A DNA stretch of 64,000 nt from Dickeya dianthicola NCPPB 453 (GCF_000365305.1 NZ_CM001841.1:4476046-4540045), one strand, 5' to 3'. Positions 27,908-38,794 are shown, counted from the stretch's first letter. Notes: generated by a model from the sequence alone, not told the origin. Translations and numbers: made by a program.

Positions 27908-29227
27908 ATGCACGCTTATTTTGATCAGATAGAAAAAGTTCGCTTTGAAGGTCAGGGCAGCCGCAATCCGTTTGCCTTCCGCCATTACAACCCTGACGAA
28001 GTCATCCTCGGCAAGCGCATGGCCGACCATTTGCGTTTTGCGGTCTGTTACTGGCACACCTTCTGCTGGAACGGTGCCGACATGTTCGGCGCCGGCGCCT
28101 TCGCCCGGCCCTGGCAGCAGTCCGGCGACGCGCTGGCGCTGGCGAAACGCAAAGCCGATATCGCCTTCGAATTCCTGCACAAACTGGGCGCGCCCTACTA
28201 CTGTTTCCACGATGTCGATGTCGCGCCGGAAGGGGGATCGTTGCAGGAATATCTGAATAATTTTGCCGCCATGACCGAGGTTCTGGCGGCCAAACAGCAG
28301 GAAACCGGTGTGAAGCCGCTGTGGGGCACCGCCAACTGTTTCACGAATCCGCGTTATGCCGCCGGCGCCGCCACCAGCCCCGACCCGGACGTGTTCGCCT
28401 GGGCGGCCACGCAGGTGTTCACCGCCATGAACGCCACCAAAACGCTGGGCGGCGAGAACTATGTGCTGTGGGGCGGGCGCGAAGGCTATGAAACCCTGCT
28501 CAATACCGACCTGCGTCAGGAACGCGAACAAATTGGCCGTTTCATGCAGATGGTGGTGGAGCACAAACACAAAATCGGTTTTAACGGCACGTTGCTGATC
28601 GAACCCAAACCGCAGGAACCGACCAAACACCAGTACGACTACGATGTCGCCACCGTCTACGGCTTCCTCAAACAGTTCGGGCTGGAGAAGGAAATCAAGG
28701 TCAATATCGAGGCCAACCACGCCACGCTGGCGGGGCATACGTTCCATCACGAGATCGCCACCGCGATTGCGCTCGGCATTTTCGGTTCGGTGGACACCAA
28801 TCGCGGCGACCCACAGCTCGGCTGGGACACCGACCAGTTCCCCAACAGCGTGGAGGAAAACGCGCTGGTGCTCTATGAAATCCTGAAAGCGGGCGGATTC
28901 ACCACCGGCGGCCTCAATTTCGACGCCAAGGTCCGCCGCCAGAGCACCGATCGCTACGACCTGTTCCACGCTCACATCGGCGCGATGGACACGCTGGCGC
29001 TGTCGCTCAAGGTGGCGGCCCGTATGCTGGAAGACGGCGAATTGAACCAGCAGGTCGCCAACCGCTACGCCGGCTGGAACAGCGAGCTGGGGCAGCAGAT
29101 TCTACAGGGCAACGCGTCGCTGGAGATGCTGGCAGGTTATGCCGTTCGCCACCAGCTTGACCCGCAACACCACAGCGGGCAGCAGGAGCGGCTGGAAAAT
29201 CTGGTCAATCGCTACCTGTTCGGCTGA
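27908..29227 (+). CDS. xylA: Xylose isomerase
   Basis: A 439-residue enzyme, the size of the long class II xylose isomerases (E. coli 440). It converts D-xylose to D-xylulose with two divalent metals. Conserved active-site segments are visible: CFHDVDV with the catalytic His near residue 101, [16 protein letters not shown] with the metal-binding Glu near 232, [12 protein letters not shown] and FDAKVRR. I chose the ATG at 27908 ([11 protein letters not shown]) with GGAG upstream, not the frame opening at 27830. The stop codon lies inside the first unit of an 8-bp tandem repeat. It is separated from xylB by 230 bases filled with repeats. Confidence 0.96.
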   Translation: MHAYFDQIEKVRFEGQGSRNPFAFRHYNPDEVILGKRMADHLRFAVCYWHTFCWNGADMFGAGAFARPWQQSGDALALAKRKADIAFEFLHKLGAPYYCFHDVDVAPEGGSLQEYLNNFAAMTEVLAAKQQETGVKPLWGTANCFTNPRYAAGAATSPDPDVFAWAATQVFTAMNATKTLGGENYVLWGGREGYETLLNTDLRQEREQIGRFMQMVVEHKHKIGFNGTLLIEPKPQEPTKHQYDYDVATVYGFLKQFGLEKEIKVNIEANHATLAGHTFHHEIATAIALGIFGSVDTNRGDPQLGWDTDQFPNSVEENALVLYEILKAGGFTTGGLNFDAKVRRQSTDRYDLFHAHIGAMDTLALSLKVAARMLEDGELNQQVANRYAGWNSELGQQILQGNASLEMLAGYAVRHQLDPQHHSGQQERLENLVNRYLFG

Positions 29228-29263
29228 ATGGCTGAATGGGTGAATGGGTGAATGGGTGAATGG
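29224..29263. repeat. 8-bp tandem repeat starting at the xylA stop
   Basis: Five consecutive units of ctgaatgg/gtgaatgg (29224-29263). The first contains the xylA TGA stop; every unit repeats TGA. Confidence 0.9.
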
Positions 29264-29269
29264 GTGTAG

Positions 29270-29320
29270 GCTGGCGCAAGCCCGACAACGCAGAAAACCG
29301 GTTTTTGGGTCTGCGCCAGC
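29270..29320. other. 9-bp inverted repeat in the xylA-xylB gap
   Basis: GCTGGCGCA (29270-29278) and TGCGCCAGC (29312-29320) are perfect complements around a 33-nt loop. Together with the flanking repeats it may attenuate transcription between xylA and xylB. Confidence 0.45.
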
Positions 29321-29325
29321 GGCGC

Positions 29326-29401
29326 AACAAATATTTTTGGAACAACTATTTTTTTGAATAAATACTTTTGTAATAAATGCTTTTTGAACAAATAGTTGCA
29401 C
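29326..29401. repeat. AT-rich 15-16-bp tandem repeat upstream of xylB
   Basis: Five imperfect units: aacaaatatttttgg (29326), aacaactatttttttg (29341), aataaatacttttgt (29357), aataaatgctttttg (29372), aacaaatagttgcac (29387). The array ends 56 bases before the xylB ATG. Confidence 0.8.
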
Positions 29402-29457
29402 AAAAAAATAGTACGGGTACAGCCTGATAACAGCACACGAACTCACAGCGAGGCGTT

Positions 29458-30918
29458 ATGTACATCGGCATCGATCTTGGCACATCAGGCGTGAAAGCCA
29501 TCTTATTACGGGAAAACGGCGAGGTGGCGGCCAGCCACAGCGTGCCGCTGAACGTCTCGCGACCACATCCGTTGTGGTCGGAACAGGATCCGGAGCTGTG
29601 GTGGCAGGCGACCGACACCGCCCTGACTGGGTTAGCCGCGCAACAGACGCTGCGGGGCGTGCGGGCCATCGGGCTGACCGGCCAGATGCACGGCGCGACG
29701 CTGCTGGATGCGAAGCAGCGGGTGTTGCGGCCAGCCATCTTGTGGAACGACGGGCGCAGCGCCGCGCAATGCCAACAATTGGAACAACAGGTACCGGACG
29801 CCCGCCGCATCACCGGCAATCTGATGATGCCCGGTTTTACCGCCCCGAAGCTGAAGTGGTTACAGCAGCACGAGCCGGATATTTTTCGGCACATCGACAA
29901 GGTGCTGTTGCCGAAAGATTACCTGCGCTGGCGTCTGACCGGTGATTTCGCCAGCGACATGTCCGATGCGGCGGGCACGCTGTGGATGGATGTCGCCCAA
30001 CGAGACTGGAATGACGCCCTGCTCGCCGCCTGCGGACTACACCGCTCCCAGATGCCTGCTCTGTTCGAAGGCAACCAGATTACCGGACAATTGCACGCCG
30101 ACATCGCCGCCCGCTGGGGCATGTCGCCGGTGCCGGTGGTGGCCGGCGGCGGCGACAACGCCGCCGGCGCCATCGGCGTCGGGCTGTATCAGGCCGGCCA
30201 GGCCATGCTGTCGCTCGGCACGTCCGGCGTTTACTTCGCGGTCAGCAACGGCTTTCTCAGCAATCCCCAGCGCACCGTTCACAGCTTTTGCCATGCGTTG
30301 CCCAACAGCTGGCATCTGATGTCCGTCATGCTGAGCGCGGCGTCCTGTCTCGACTGGGCCGCCCGGCTAACTCACGCCGACAGCGTAGCGGCGCTGCTCG
30401 CCGAAGCCGAACAGGCAAGCGCGGAAGAAACCGCCGCGCCGGTGTGGTTCCTGCCCTACCTGTCCGGCGAACGTACGCCGCACAACAACCCGCTAGCCAA
30501 AGGCGCTTTCTGGGGGCTAACCCACTCGCACGGCCGTGCGGCGCTGGCGCGCGCGGTGCTCGAAGGCGTGGGGTTTGCGCTGGCGGACGGCATGGACGCG
30601 CTGCACGCGACCGGGCTGGAACCCCAGCGGATCACGCTGATCGGCGGCGGCGCCCGCAGCGCTTACTGGCGGCAGATGCTGGCGGATATCAGCGGCAAGA
30701 CGCTGGAATACCGCACCGGCGGCGATGTCGGCCCGGCGTTGGGCGCAGCAAGGCTGGCGCAAATTGCGCTGAACCCGGCGACGCCGCTGGCGCAGTTACT
30801 GCCGGCGTTGCCGCTGGAGCAAGTCCACCAGCCTGACCCAACGCGTCACGCGCAGTACGCGCAACAGCGCACGGTGTTCCGCCAACTCTACCAGCAGCTC
30901 AGCCCGCTGATGATCTGA
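29458..30918 (+). CDS. xylB: Xylulokinase
   Basis: A 486-residue FGGY-family sugar kinase that phosphorylates D-xylulose for the pentose phosphate pathway. N-terminal phosphate-binding motif IGIDLGTSGVK (about residues 2-12), GLTGQMHG near 76, catalytic Asp in SDAAGTLW near 233, and the C-terminal adenosine motif LIGGGARSAYWRQMLAD near 395. Length equals E. coli XylB (484). GAGG lies before the ATG at 29458. It follows xylA on the same strand, but the unusually long repeat-rich spacer may reduce coupling. A strong terminator follows. Confidence 0.95.
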   Translation: MYIGIDLGTSGVKAILLRENGEVAASHSVPLNVSRPHPLWSEQDPELWWQATDTALTGLAAQQTLRGVRAIGLTGQMHGATLLDAKQRVLRPAILWNDGRSAAQCQQLEQQVPDARRITGNLMMPGFTAPKLKWLQQHEPDIFRHIDKVLLPKDYLRWRLTGDFASDMSDAAGTLWMDVAQRDWNDALLAACGLHRSQMPALFEGNQITGQLHADIAARWGMSPVPVVAGGGDNAAGAIGVGLYQAGQAMLSLGTSGVYFAVSNGFLSNPQRTVHSFCHALPNSWHLMSVMLSAASCLDWAARLTHADSVAALLAEAEQASAEETAAPVWFLPYLSGERTPHNNPLAKGAFWGLTHSHGRAALARAVLEGVGFALADGMDALHATGLEPQRITLIGGGARSAYWRQMLADISGKTLEYRTGGDVGPALGAARLAQIALNPATPLAQLLPALPLEQVHQPDPTRHAQYAQQRTVFRQLYQQLSPLMI

Positions 30919-30955
30919 TGCCACCCGATGGCAAAACTTACCGTTTAGCAAAAAG

Positions 30956-30979
30956 AAAGGGCCGCAAAAGCGGCCCTTT
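30956..30979. terminator. Bidirectional terminator between xylB and the aldehyde dehydrogenase gene
   Basis: AAAGGGCCGC (30956-30965), loop AAAA, GCGGCCCTTT (30970-30979). The leftward side has a good T-tract; the rightward side a short one. Confidence 0.85.
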
Positions 30980-30996
30980 CACGACAAACTGTCGGC

Positions 30997-32535
30997 TTAG
31001 AACAGACCAAGCGGTTTCTCGGAATAACTCACCAGCAGGCATTTGGTCTGCTGGTAATGATCCAGCATCATCTTGTGGGTTTCGCGCCCGATACCGGACT
31101 GTTTATAACCGCCGAACGCCGCATGCGCCGGGTAGGCATGGTAACAGTTGGTCCAGACGCGGCCAGCCTGAATACCGCGCCCCATGCGGTAGGCGATGTT
31201 GGCATTGCGGCTCCACACCCCGGCGCCCAGGCCGTAAGGCGTGTCGTTGGCTATCGCCAGCGCCTCCTCCGGAGTTTTGAAGGTGGTTACCGCCAGCACC
31301 GGCCCGAAAATCTCTTCCTGGAACACCCGCATGCTGTTCTGGCCGAACAAAATGGTCGGCTCCAGATAGTAACCTTGCGCCAGTTCCCCCGGCAGCACTT
31401 TGCGGTGCCCGCCGGTCAGCACCTGCGCCCCCTCTTTCTTGCCGATATCGATGTAATTGAGGATGGTATCCAGCTGCCCCGCCGATACCTGTGCGCCCAT
31501 CATGGTTTGGCTGTCGAGCGGATTGCCCACCCGGATCGATTCCACCCGTTTGATGGCGCGCTCCATGAACCGTTCGTAAATCGATTCCTGAATCAACGCC
31601 CGGCTCGGGCAGGTACACACCTCGCCCTGATTGAAAGCAAACAGCGCGAACCCTTCCAGCACCTTGTCAAAGAAGCTGTCTTCCCGGTCCATCACGTCGG
31701 CAAAGAAGATATTCGGCGATTTGCCGCCCAGTTCCAGCGTAACCGGGATGACGTTCTGTGCCGCATAACCCATGATCTGCTGACCGACTTCGGTCGAGCC
31801 GGTAAAGGCCACCTTGGCGATACGCGGCGACGTCGCCAGGTACTCGCCAATCTGCCCGCCGGCCCCGTTCACCACATTCAGCACGCCCGGCGGCAATATG
31901 TCCTGAATCAGTTCCATCATCAGCAGCACCGACAACGGCGTCAGCTTGGCGGGTTTCAGCACGATGCAGTTACCCGCCGCCAGCGCCGGCGCCAGTTTCC
32001 AGCACGCCATCAGCAGCGGAAAGTTCCAGGGAATGATCTGCCCGACCACGCCCAATGGTTCGTGAAAATGGTAGGCGACGGTGTCATGGTCGATTTCGCT
32101 GATCCCCCCTTCCTGTGCGCGAATACAGGCGGCAAAGTAGCGGAAATGATCGATGCCCAACGGCACATCGGCATTACGGGTTTCCCGGATCGGTTTGCCG
32201 TTGTCCCAGGTTTCCGCGCTGGCCAGCAGATCCAGGTTAGCCTCCATGCGATCGGCTATTCGATTGAGGATCTGCGCCCGCTCACGCGTAGAGAGCGCCC
32301 TCCACTCGGCACTGGCCTTGTGAGCGGCATCCAGCGCATGATCCACATCACGGCTACTGGAACTGGCAACCTCACACAGCGGTTGTCCGGTTACCGGCGT
32401 CAGGTTGACGTAATACTCGCCACCGGAGGGAGGAACCCATGCGCCGCCGATAAAGTTGTCGTAGCGCTTTTTCAGTGTAAGGGCGGGGCCGTATTCACCG
32501 GGTTGTACCCGGCTTGCATTATCGATATCCATTCC
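30997..32535 (-). CDS. aldB: NAD(P)-dependent aldehyde dehydrogenase, AldB-like
   Basis: A 512-residue aldehyde dehydrogenase, the exact length of E. coli AldB. Conserved elements: IPWNFPLLM near residue 160, cofactor FTGSTEVGQ near 245, general base Glu in LELGGKSPN near 265, nucleophile Cys in [11 protein letters not shown] near 300, and EEIFGPVL near 400. The run of Cys at the nucleophile (EVCTC) is typical of the AldB/ExaC group. It oxidises acetaldehyde or similar aldehydes to acids. Start MDIDNASRV at 32535 has AAGGAG upstream. Convergent with xylB and divergent from fdhD. Confidence 0.88.
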   Translation of the reverse strand, partial: GMDIDNASRVQPGEYGPALTLKKRYDNFIGGAWVPPSGGEYYVNLTPVTGQPLCEVASSSSRDVDHALDAAHKASAEWRALSTRERAQILNRIADRMEANLDLLASAETWDNGKPIRETRNADVPLGIDHFRYFAACIRAQEGGISEIDHDTVAYHFHEPLGVVGQIIPWNFPLLMACWKLAPALAAGNCIVLKPAKLTPLSVLLMMELIQDILPPGVLNVVNGAGGQIGEYLATSPRIAKVAFTGSTEVGQQIMGYAAQNVIPVTLELGGKSPNIFFADVMDREDSFFDKVLEGFALFAFNQGEVCTCPSRALIQESIYERFMERAIKRVESIRVGNPLDSQTMMGAQVSAGQLDTILNYIDIGKKEGAQVLTGGHRKVLPGELAQGYYLEPTILFGQNSMRVFQEEIFGPVLAVTTFKTPEEALAIANDTPYGLGAGVWSRNANIAYRMGRGIQAGRVWTNCYHAYPAHAAFGGYKQSGIGRETHKMMLDHYQQTKCLLVSYSEKPLGLF

Positions 32536-32867
32536 GTTCTCCTTTGGTAACACGAAGTGTCATTGCAGGAAGATACTCGGCCTCATGCCGGTGCCCCTGC
32601 GCCGCGGCAGCCAGATTTCGCCGACGCAAACGCCGACGACGATAAACCCTTATCTGGCTGATAAGTCCTCACAGAAAGTAATGGTTAAATCGTATACAGT
32701 GTTGCCAGGTTGTAAAAGCCCTGTAGCAGTAAAAAATATCAGTCTTCGACACAGCGCACAGTTTGTTATCCCCGTATCTGCGCCATTACTTTTACACTCA
32801 ATGGGATAGCAGGGCATTGACGGGACAAAAATTCGCATCCCCGCCACGGCGGTGAAATAATGTCAGC
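32536..32867. other. Intergenic region between the aldB-like gene and fdhD
   Basis: 332 bases between divergent genes with no believable ORF. It should hold both promoters; I see no clear operator or repeat. Confidence 0.4.
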
Positions 32868-33722
32868 ATGGATTCACGTAACAGCGGACACAACACAGTG
32901 AACAGTGATGATTCTCAGGGCGTCGCAGAGAAATTGATAGCCGGCGCCTGCCGGCGCACCGTCTGGCATCAGGGTGAACTGGATTCACCACAGCAGGACT
33001 GGCTGGCGGAAGAGGTGCCGGTGGCGCTGGTCTATAACGGTATTTCGCACGTAGTGATGATGGCGTCGCCAAAAGATTTGGAGCCGTTTGCACTCGGTTT
33101 TTCCCTGTCGGAAGGCATCATCCAGTCGCCGCAGGACATCTACGGCATTGATGTCGTGCCGGTATGTAACGGCATCGAAGTGCAGATTGAGCTATCCAGC
33201 CGCCGTTTTGCCGGGTTGAAAGCGCGCCGGCGGGCGATGGACGGGCGCACCGGCTGCGGGGTCTGCGGGGTGGAGCAGTTGGAAGAAATCGGCAAACCGG
33301 TAGCGCCGCTGCCGTTCACCCAGCACTTCTCGCTGTCCCGTCTGGAGCAGGCGTTGCAGGCGCTGAAAAGCGTGCAACAGGCCGGCGCGCTGACCGGCTC
33401 AACCCATGCCGCCGCCTGGCTGTCGGCGGACGGGGAACTGTTGGGCGGCTGTGAAGATGTGGGCCGCCATGTGGCGCTGGACAAACTGCTGGGAACGCGG
33501 GCGCGCCAGCCCTGGCAGCAAGGGGCGGCGCTGGTTTCCAGCCGCGCCAGCTATGAAATGGTGCAAAAATCCGCCCTGTGCGGCGTGGAAATCCTGTTCG
33601 CGGTTTCGGCCGCCACCTCGCTGGCGGTAGAGGTGGCCGAGCGCTGCAATCTGACCCTGGTCGGCTTCTGCCGCCCTGGACGCGCCACCATCTATACCCA
33701 TCCGCAACGGTTGCGGGCCTGA
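32868..33722 (+). CDS. fdhD: Sulfurtransferase FdhD for formate dehydrogenase
   Basis: A 284-residue FdhD protein. It moves sulfur from IscS to the molybdenum cofactor of formate dehydrogenases, which need it for activity. Conserved features: [12 protein letters not shown] near residue 75, the Cys pair in GCGVCGVEQ near 125 (the CxxC loop), and STHAAAWLS and [14 protein letters not shown] near 180-205. The first 15-20 residues are variable, and an in-frame GTG at 32898 could be the real start. No formate dehydrogenase gene is nearby. It reads toward sodA. Confidence 0.92.
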   Translation: MDSRNSGHNTVNSDDSQGVAEKLIAGACRRTVWHQGELDSPQQDWLAEEVPVALVYNGISHVVMMASPKDLEPFALGFSLSEGIIQSPQDIYGIDVVPVCNGIEVQIELSSRRFAGLKARRRAMDGRTGCGVCGVEQLEEIGKPVAPLPFTQHFSLSRLEQALQALKSVQQAGALTGSTHAAAWLSADGELLGGCEDVGRHVALDKLLGTRARQPWQQGAALVSSRASYEMVQKSALCGVEILFAVSAATSLAVEVAERCNLTLVGFCRPGRATIYTHPQRLRA

Positions 33723-33934
33723 TGGATTGCACCGGTATAGCTTAGATCGATTTGTTGTTAGTCAATGCAATTATGGTATAACCGATTGTAATAATAGGAT
33801 AAAAACCCACATTAAACCGGGTTGCACCACGAATAATCGTTTTCAAGATCATTTAATTAACTATAATGAACTTAATGCTTACGCGGTGCTAACAAACGAC
33901 GGTGCCGCACAGTCTGTTCACACAAACGTGTTGT

Positions 33935-34004
33935 GCATGACGACAATTTACGTTACGCACGACAACAATTTGCGCACGACGACAATTTACGCACGACAAC
34001 AATG
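33935..34004. repeat. 17-bp tandem repeat abutting the sodA ribosome-binding site
   Basis: Units gcatgacgacaatttac (33935-33951), gcacgacaacaatttgc (33957-33973), gcacgacgacaatttac (33974-33990) and a partial gcacgacaacaatg (33991-34004). The last runs into the GGAG before the sodA ATG at 34018. The rest of 33723-33934 is AT-rich promoter DNA with no ORF. Confidence 0.88.
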
Positions 34005-34017
34005 GAGATGCCTAAAC

Positions 34018-34644
34018 ATGAGTTATTCACTGCCATCCCTGCTTTATGCTTATGACGCACTGGAGCCGCATTTCGACGCACGGACGATGGAAATCCATCA
34101 CTCCAAACACCATCAGGCTTACGTCAATAACGCTAATGCAGCGCTGGAATCCCTGCCTGAATTCGCCAGCCTGTCCGCCGAAGAGTTGATTACCAAACTG
34201 GATCAACTACCGGCCGACAAAAAAGGCCCGCTGCGTAACAACGCCGGCGGTCATGCCAACCACAGCCTGTTCTGGAAAGGCCTGAAACTGGGCACCACGC
34301 TGGAAGGCGAACTGAAAGCCGCCATTGAGCGCGATTTCGGCAGCGTTGACGCGTTCAAAGAGAAATTCGAGCAGGCCGCAGCAACCCGTTTCGGTTCCGG
34401 CTGGGCATGGCTGGTACTGAAAGATGACGGCAAGCTGGCGGTCGTTTCCACCGCCAACCAGGACAGCCCGCTGATGGGTGAAGCGATTTCCGGCGCATCC
34501 GGCTACCCGATCATCGCACTGGACGTGTGGGAACACGCTTACTATCTGCAATACCAGAACCGTCGCCCAGACTACATCAAAGCGTTCTGGTACGTCGTAA
34601 ACTATGACGAAGCGGCTAAACGTTTTGCCGAAGCCAAAAAATAA
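34018..34644 (+). CDS. sodA: Manganese superoxide dismutase
   Basis: A 208-residue Mn/Fe superoxide dismutase. Metal ligands visible: His in [13 protein letters not shown] (about residue 27), His in NHSLFW (about 82), and Asp/His of [15 protein letters not shown] (about 168-172). [13 protein letters not shown] and the Gln of the neighbourhood fit the Mn type (SodA) better than SodB. It removes superoxide in the cytoplasm. I took the ATG at 34018 ([13 protein letters not shown]), the standard N-terminus; the longer open frame upstream is not coding. A 17-bp tandem repeat lies immediately upstream. A perfect terminator follows. Confidence 0.95.
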   Translation: MSYSLPSLLYAYDALEPHFDARTMEIHHSKHHQAYVNNANAALESLPEFASLSAEELITKLDQLPADKKGPLRNNAGGHANHSLFWKGLKLGTTLEGELKAAIERDFGSVDAFKEKFEQAAATRFGSGWAWLVLKDDGKLAVVSTANQDSPLMGEAISGASGYPIIALDVWEHAYYLQYQNRRPDYIKAFWYVVNYDEAAKRFAEAKK

Positions 34645-34689
34645 GTAAAAGGTAAAAATTAATTTCTAAATCAGAAATTAACGCCACCA

Positions 34690-34725
34690 AACCCGGAATA
34701 ACATTTGTTATTCCGGGTTTTTTTA
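34690..34725 (+). terminator. Rho-independent terminator of sodA
   Basis: AACCCGGAATAAC / GTTATTCCGGGTT perfect stem (34690-34702 with 34707-34719), loop ATTT, then a run of T. Confidence 0.92.
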
Positions 34726-34910
34726 TTTTATTTTCCGGATTATCGCCGCAAAAAGCAGTATAAAGTTTCACTATGGCGTGCCGATAGACTCTGCATGTTC
34801 TTGCCATAGTCTGCACACAGCCGCCAGCATGGCAATCTCACATTCACGAATAAATCGGTTATTCACCACCTTACCTCATCACCCAGCCTATAAATGATGG
34901 AAGAAAAACA

Positions 34911-36797
34911 ATGGCTCTAAAATTCGAAAATATCAAAGTTGGCAGGAAGTTAGGATTAGGGTTTTCCTTAATTCTGTTGCTGACCGTCATTATTGCTGTA
35001 GTCAGCGTACGCTACATCGAAACACTGCAAGGGCGTTTTGAAAAAGTCATATTCAGCAATCAAATCAACGATGAGGTTAATGAGGCCCGTTATTATCGGG
35101 TTTTGTATAGCATAAGTTATAATCCAGACAGCATTCAGCAAAACACCAAACATATTGATAACATTGTTAATTTAATCTCCTCAATCCAGGATAAATCCTG
35201 GCGCGGCGACTACGACGGCAAATTGGATAATATCGCAAAGCTCATCAGCCAATATAAAGAAAGACAAAAGAACTATACCGACGCTATCGCCAAAAAAGAT
35301 GACGTCAGAAAAAGCTGGAACCTTTCCGATTCGGAAAAACCGCTCAAGCAGATCGAGCAACAGGTTGCCGGCAACCTGCCGCTGCAGTTGCAGTTAAGCA
35401 TGCTGCACCAAAAACTGGTGACGGTCCGCTATCTGGTGCGCGGCCTGTTGTTATCGCTGAACAGCGATGCGGAAAAACCGCTGGTTACCGCGCTGGATGA
35501 CGCGCAGGCGGCGCTGAATCAGTTTATTCAGGCGCTGACGCCGGAACAGCAAGCCATCATGGCGCCAGTGGTTTCTACGCTGTCAACCTACAAAACGCAG
35601 GTACTGGCTTACCTTCCGGCTTATCAGATGGAGATGAATCAGGCCAAACAGCTGGGCGAAACCGCCAATCAACTGATCGACAATGTCGATAAGATGGTCT
35701 ATGAGGAAACCGCAGCCACCCAAAACGATATCACCAACGCCGAGTGGCAGATTGCCATCACCGCGCTGATTACCCTGGTATTGGGCGCACTGATTGCCTG
35801 GTATATCTCCCGCCAGATTACCCACCCGCTGAACAACACGGTGGCTATCGCCGAGAGCATCGCCACCGGCGATTTGACCATATCGATTGAAACTACACGC
35901 CGCGACGAACTGGGCATGTTGTTCGGCGCTATGGCGAAAATGAAGGCCAATCTGCACAACATGATTGACGACATCCGTATGGGGGTCAGTCAGATCACCA
36001 CCGCCGCCAGCGAAATCGTCACCGGTAATAACGATTTAGCCGCCCGTACCGAATCCCAGGCGGCATCGGTAGAAGAAACCGCCGCCAGCATGGAACAGTT
36101 AACGTCCACCGTGAAACAGAATGCCGCTAACGCGCATCAGGCCAACAAACTGGTGTTAGAGGCAACGCAGACGGCACAGGAAGGCGGCAAACTGGTGGCT
36201 GATGTGGTGCAAACCATGACCGATATCGAAGGCAGTTCCAAACGCATCGCGGAAATCACGTCAGTTATCAACAGCATCGCCTTCCAGACCAACATTCTGG
36301 CGCTTAACGCCGCGGTGGAAGCGGCTCGCGCCGGTGAGCAGGGCCGCGGTTTCGCCGTAGTCGCCAATGAAGTGCGTAATCTGGCGCAGCGCAGCTCGCA
36401 GGCCGCCAAAGAGATTGAAGGTTTGATCTCTACCTCGGTCAGTCAGGTGTCGAAAGGCGCCCACCTGGTGCATAACGCAGGCAAAACCATGCAGGAGATT
36501 GTGACCGCGGTAACGCATGTACACGACATCATGGGGGAAATCACGGTCGCGTCCGACGAGCAAAGTCGCGGTATCGCCCAGGTGAATCAGGCCATTGTCG
36601 AAATGGACAGCACCACCCAGCAGAACGCCGCGCTGGTGCAGCAGTCTTCCGCCGCCGCCAGCTCGCTGGAAGAACAGGCGGTCATGCTCTCCAACACCGT
36701 GTCGGCCTTCCGTCTCTCCTCCACGCAGGAACTGATGCCCGCCAGTCACGGTTTGCCGTTTGCCGGGCATCGCCAGCAGTTGTCTTATAAACACTAA
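34911..36797 (+). CDS. Methyl-accepting chemotaxis protein with HBM-type sensor domain
   Basis: A 628-residue chemoreceptor. One transmembrane helix at about residues 13-33, a long all-helical periplasmic sensor of about 240 residues (size and helix content fit a helical bimodular, HBM, domain), a second transmembrane helix at about 278-298, a HAMP domain (about 300-350) and the signalling domain with the hairpin-tip sequence [20 protein letters not shown] near 460-480. No C-terminal NWETF-type CheR/CheB tether is seen. HBM receptors often detect organic acids, but the ligand here is unknown. It is monocistronic; no other chemotaxis gene is in the window. GGAAG precedes the ATG. Confidence 0.9.
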   Translation: MALKFENIKVGRKLGLGFSLILLLTVIIAVVSVRYIETLQGRFEKVIFSNQINDEVNEARYYRVLYSISYNPDSIQQNTKHIDNIVNLISSIQDKSWRGDYDGKLDNIAKLISQYKERQKNYTDAIAKKDDVRKSWNLSDSEKPLKQIEQQVAGNLPLQLQLSMLHQKLVTVRYLVRGLLLSLNSDAEKPLVTALDDAQAALNQFIQALTPEQQAIMAPVVSTLSTYKTQVLAYLPAYQMEMNQAKQLGETANQLIDNVDKMVYEETAATQNDITNAEWQIAITALITLVLGALIAWYISRQITHPLNNTVAIAESIATGDLTISIETTRRDELGMLFGAMAKMKANLHNMIDDIRMGVSQITTAASEIVTGNNDLAARTESQAASVEETAASMEQLTSTVKQNAANAHQANKLVLEATQTAQEGGKLVADVVQTMTDIEGSSKRIAEITSVINSIAFQTNILALNAAVEAARAGEQGRGFAVVANEVRNLAQRSSQAAKEIEGLISTSVSQVSKGAHLVHNAGKTMQEIVTAVTHVHDIMGEITVASDEQSRGIAQVNQAIVEMDSTTQQNAALVQQSSAAASSLEEQAVMLSNTVSAFRLSSTQELMPASHGLPFAGHRQQLSYKH

Positions 36798-36860
36798 TCA
36801 GCAGGCAACAGCCGGACGGCGCACCGTCTCCCCTTCTTCACCGAAGGGGATAACGCAAAA

Positions 36861-36882
36861 GGGCAACCCGAATGGGTTGCCC
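36861..36882. terminator. Bidirectional terminator between the chemoreceptor gene and mtlR
   Basis: GGGCAACCC (36861-36869), loop GAAT, GGGTTGCCC (36874-36882); the mtlR side is followed by TTTT. Confidence 0.88.
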
Positions 36883-36902
36883 TCAGATTGCTATCGCTAA
36901 AA

Positions 36903-37433
36903 TCAGAACGCTTTTTTCAGGCTGATGCCGGCGATAAGTTCGGTCAACGACAGCACCAGCGTGGAACGCACCATCTGCTGATAACGTTGCTGTTGCATGG
37001 CCGCCAGCAACGCGTCGTCCGGATCGACGCTCGACGGCAGCATCGGCGGCGACGGCAGGCTGCTCACGCAATGCAGCTCGCTGACAGGCTCGAGAATTTC
37101 ATCATCGGTGAACCGGTACTCGCGCTCATCGTGGGTCAGTTCCTCGCCCAACGCCATCAGCAATTCGGTATCTTCGTATTCTTTACGGCTGATCATGCCC
37201 AGACCGTAAATCAGCTTCAACCGCACCGACAGCTCGCCCAGCGGCCCGCTGCCGGATAACAGGGGTTCGACGGCGTATTTCACGGCATAATCGTCTTTTC
37301 GGAACACCTGCAACATCAGCAGGCTGACGGCTTCCGCCAATAACTCGACGGCCATCAGCATAAAACTTCTGACCGTTTTCGATGCATTCAGGGATTCCAG
37401 TACCCGATTTTCAAATGCCTGCGTATCGTCCAT
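36903..37433 (-). CDS. mtlR: Mannitol operon repressor MtlR
   Basis: A 176-residue protein highly similar to E. coli MtlR (AFENRVLESLNA, VFRKDDYAVKYAVEPLL, LVLSLTELI). It represses the mannitol operon; the fold is all-helical without a classical HTH. It is last in the mtlA-mtlD-mtlR order, 166 bases after mtlD. I chose the ATG at 37433 preceded by GAGAAG; the frame is open for 30 more codons and the E. coli protein is about 19 residues longer at this end, so an upstream start is possible. Confidence 0.92.
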   Translation of the reverse strand: MDDTQAFENRVLESLNASKTVRSFMLMAVELLAEAVSLLMLQVFRKDDYAVKYAVEPLLSGSGPLGELSVRLKLIYGLGMISRKEYEDTELLMALGEELTHDEREYRFTDDEILEPVSELHCVSSLPSPPMLPSSVDPDDALLAAMQQQRYQQMVRSTLVLSLTELIAGISLKKAF

Positions 37434-37599
37434 CGTCGCTTCTCGTACGTTAATTCCGCGCACAGTGTCGCCCCTGCGCGGTGGAGCGGCTGACTCCACG
37501 GGGGCATGGCTTTTCATCTTCAACGCCCCCGCCCCGTCCTATCCAACGCCCTCGATTGAAAAGCAGGGACACCGCCTGACCTGTGCCAAGACGCGCCGA

Positions 37600-38751
37600 T
37601 TACTGCATGGCGTTATACACACTCACCGCTTTTCCGACAACCTCGCGGTCAGCGTCCAGACCGGAAATCTGCGCCAGCGCAACCTTCGGCCCTTGCGAGG
37701 CGATCAACGCCGCCAGCTCCTGCGCCTGTGGGTCCTGCTCGCTGCGGTAATGCATCGCCGCGGCAATGCCCTGAATCAGGTTGTCATGCGGCAGGCCGTA
37801 TTCCAACGTACCCAGCAACGGTTTGACCAGGCGATCGCCCGCGCTGAGTTTACGCAACGGCTGACGGCCGACGCGCTCCACCTCATCGTGCAGCCACGGG
37901 TTTTCAAAACGGGTAAGAATTTTGCGGATATAAGCCTGATGCTTGTCGGCATCAAAACCATAGCGACGAATCAGCACCGCGCCGCTCTCTTCCATCGCGC
38001 CCTGCACTACGCGGCGGATCGCCGGGTCCAGAATGGCGTCGCGGATAGTGCCGTGCCCGGCGCGCTGGCCGAGGTAGGCGGTAATGGCATGACCGGTGTT
38101 AAGGGTGAACAACTTGCGCTCAACGAACGCCATCAGGTTATCGGTCAGCTCCATACCGGCGATCGCCGGCGGCTCGCCGTTGAACTGGGTTTTATCCACA
38201 ATCCATTCGCTGAAGGTTTCCACCGTCACCGCCAGCGGATCGGACTCGCCCGCTTCCGCCGGCGGCACAATACGGTCCACCGCCGAGTCCACGAAACCGA
38301 CATGCTGCGCGACCCACGCCTGCGTATCTTCCGGCAGTTGCGTCAGCACATGCTGTTTGAGCTGGCTGGTACCGCGCACCATGTTCTCGCAGGCGATAAT
38401 ATTCAGCGGCGAGGTGTTGCCGTTTGCATGACGTTCCACCAGCCCCTGAGCAATGGCGCCGGCGATTTTCGCCAGAATCTGCGGACCAACGGCCGTGGTC
38501 ACCAGGTCAACCCCGGCAATCAACTCAACCACTTGCGGGCTGCCGCTGTGTACGGCGCTAACCTGACTGACCGTCTCCACCTGCTGCTGTGCGCCGACGA
38601 TCCGCACCGGATAGCTACCACGTTGATTGATGGCATCCAGCAACGGCTGGTTCACATCGGCAAACGTCAGGGAAATGCCCGCGTCCGCCAGCAGCTTGCC
38701 GATAAACCCACGGCCGATATTGCCGGCCCCAAAATGTAATGCTTTCATCAT
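37600..38751 (-). CDS. mtlD: Mannitol-1-phosphate 5-dehydrogenase
   Basis: A 383-residue enzyme oxidising mannitol 1-phosphate, made by MtlA, to fructose 6-phosphate with NAD+. The N-terminal Rossmann motif [13 protein letters not shown] is at residues 6-18, the long-chain dehydrogenase catalytic region around [14 protein letters not shown] near 205-220 with the active Lys. Length equals E. coli MtlD (382). It lies 72 bases downstream of mtlA, with a GC hairpin between them. Confidence 0.96.
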   Translation of the reverse strand: MMKALHFGAGNIGRGFIGKLLADAGISLTFADVNQPLLDAINQRGSYPVRIVGAQQQVETVSQVSAVHSGSPQVVELIAGVDLVTTAVGPQILAKIAGAIAQGLVERHANGNTSPLNIIACENMVRGTSQLKQHVLTQLPEDTQAWVAQHVGFVDSAVDRIVPPAEAGESDPLAVTVETFSEWIVDKTQFNGEPPAIAGMELTDNLMAFVERKLFTLNTGHAITAYLGQRAGHGTIRDAILDPAIRRVVQGAMEESGAVLIRRYGFDADKHQAYIRKILTRFENPWLHDEVERVGRQPLRKLSAGDRLVKPLLGTLEYGLPHDNLIQGIAAAMHYRSEQDPQAQELAALIASQGPKVALAQISGLDADREVVGKAVSVYNAMQ

Positions 38752-38794
38752 GCGTAACCTTACTACTGAGATTTAACCATCCGGGAAAGAAAGC

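Noticed and set aside
27800-28975. 391-codon leftward ORF opposite xylA
   Set aside because: Antisense shadow; xylA is unambiguous.
31057-32550. 497-codon rightward ORF opposite the aldehyde dehydrogenase gene
   Set aside because: Antisense shadow of a GC-rich gene; low-complexity Arg/His/Gln-rich translation with no family motif.
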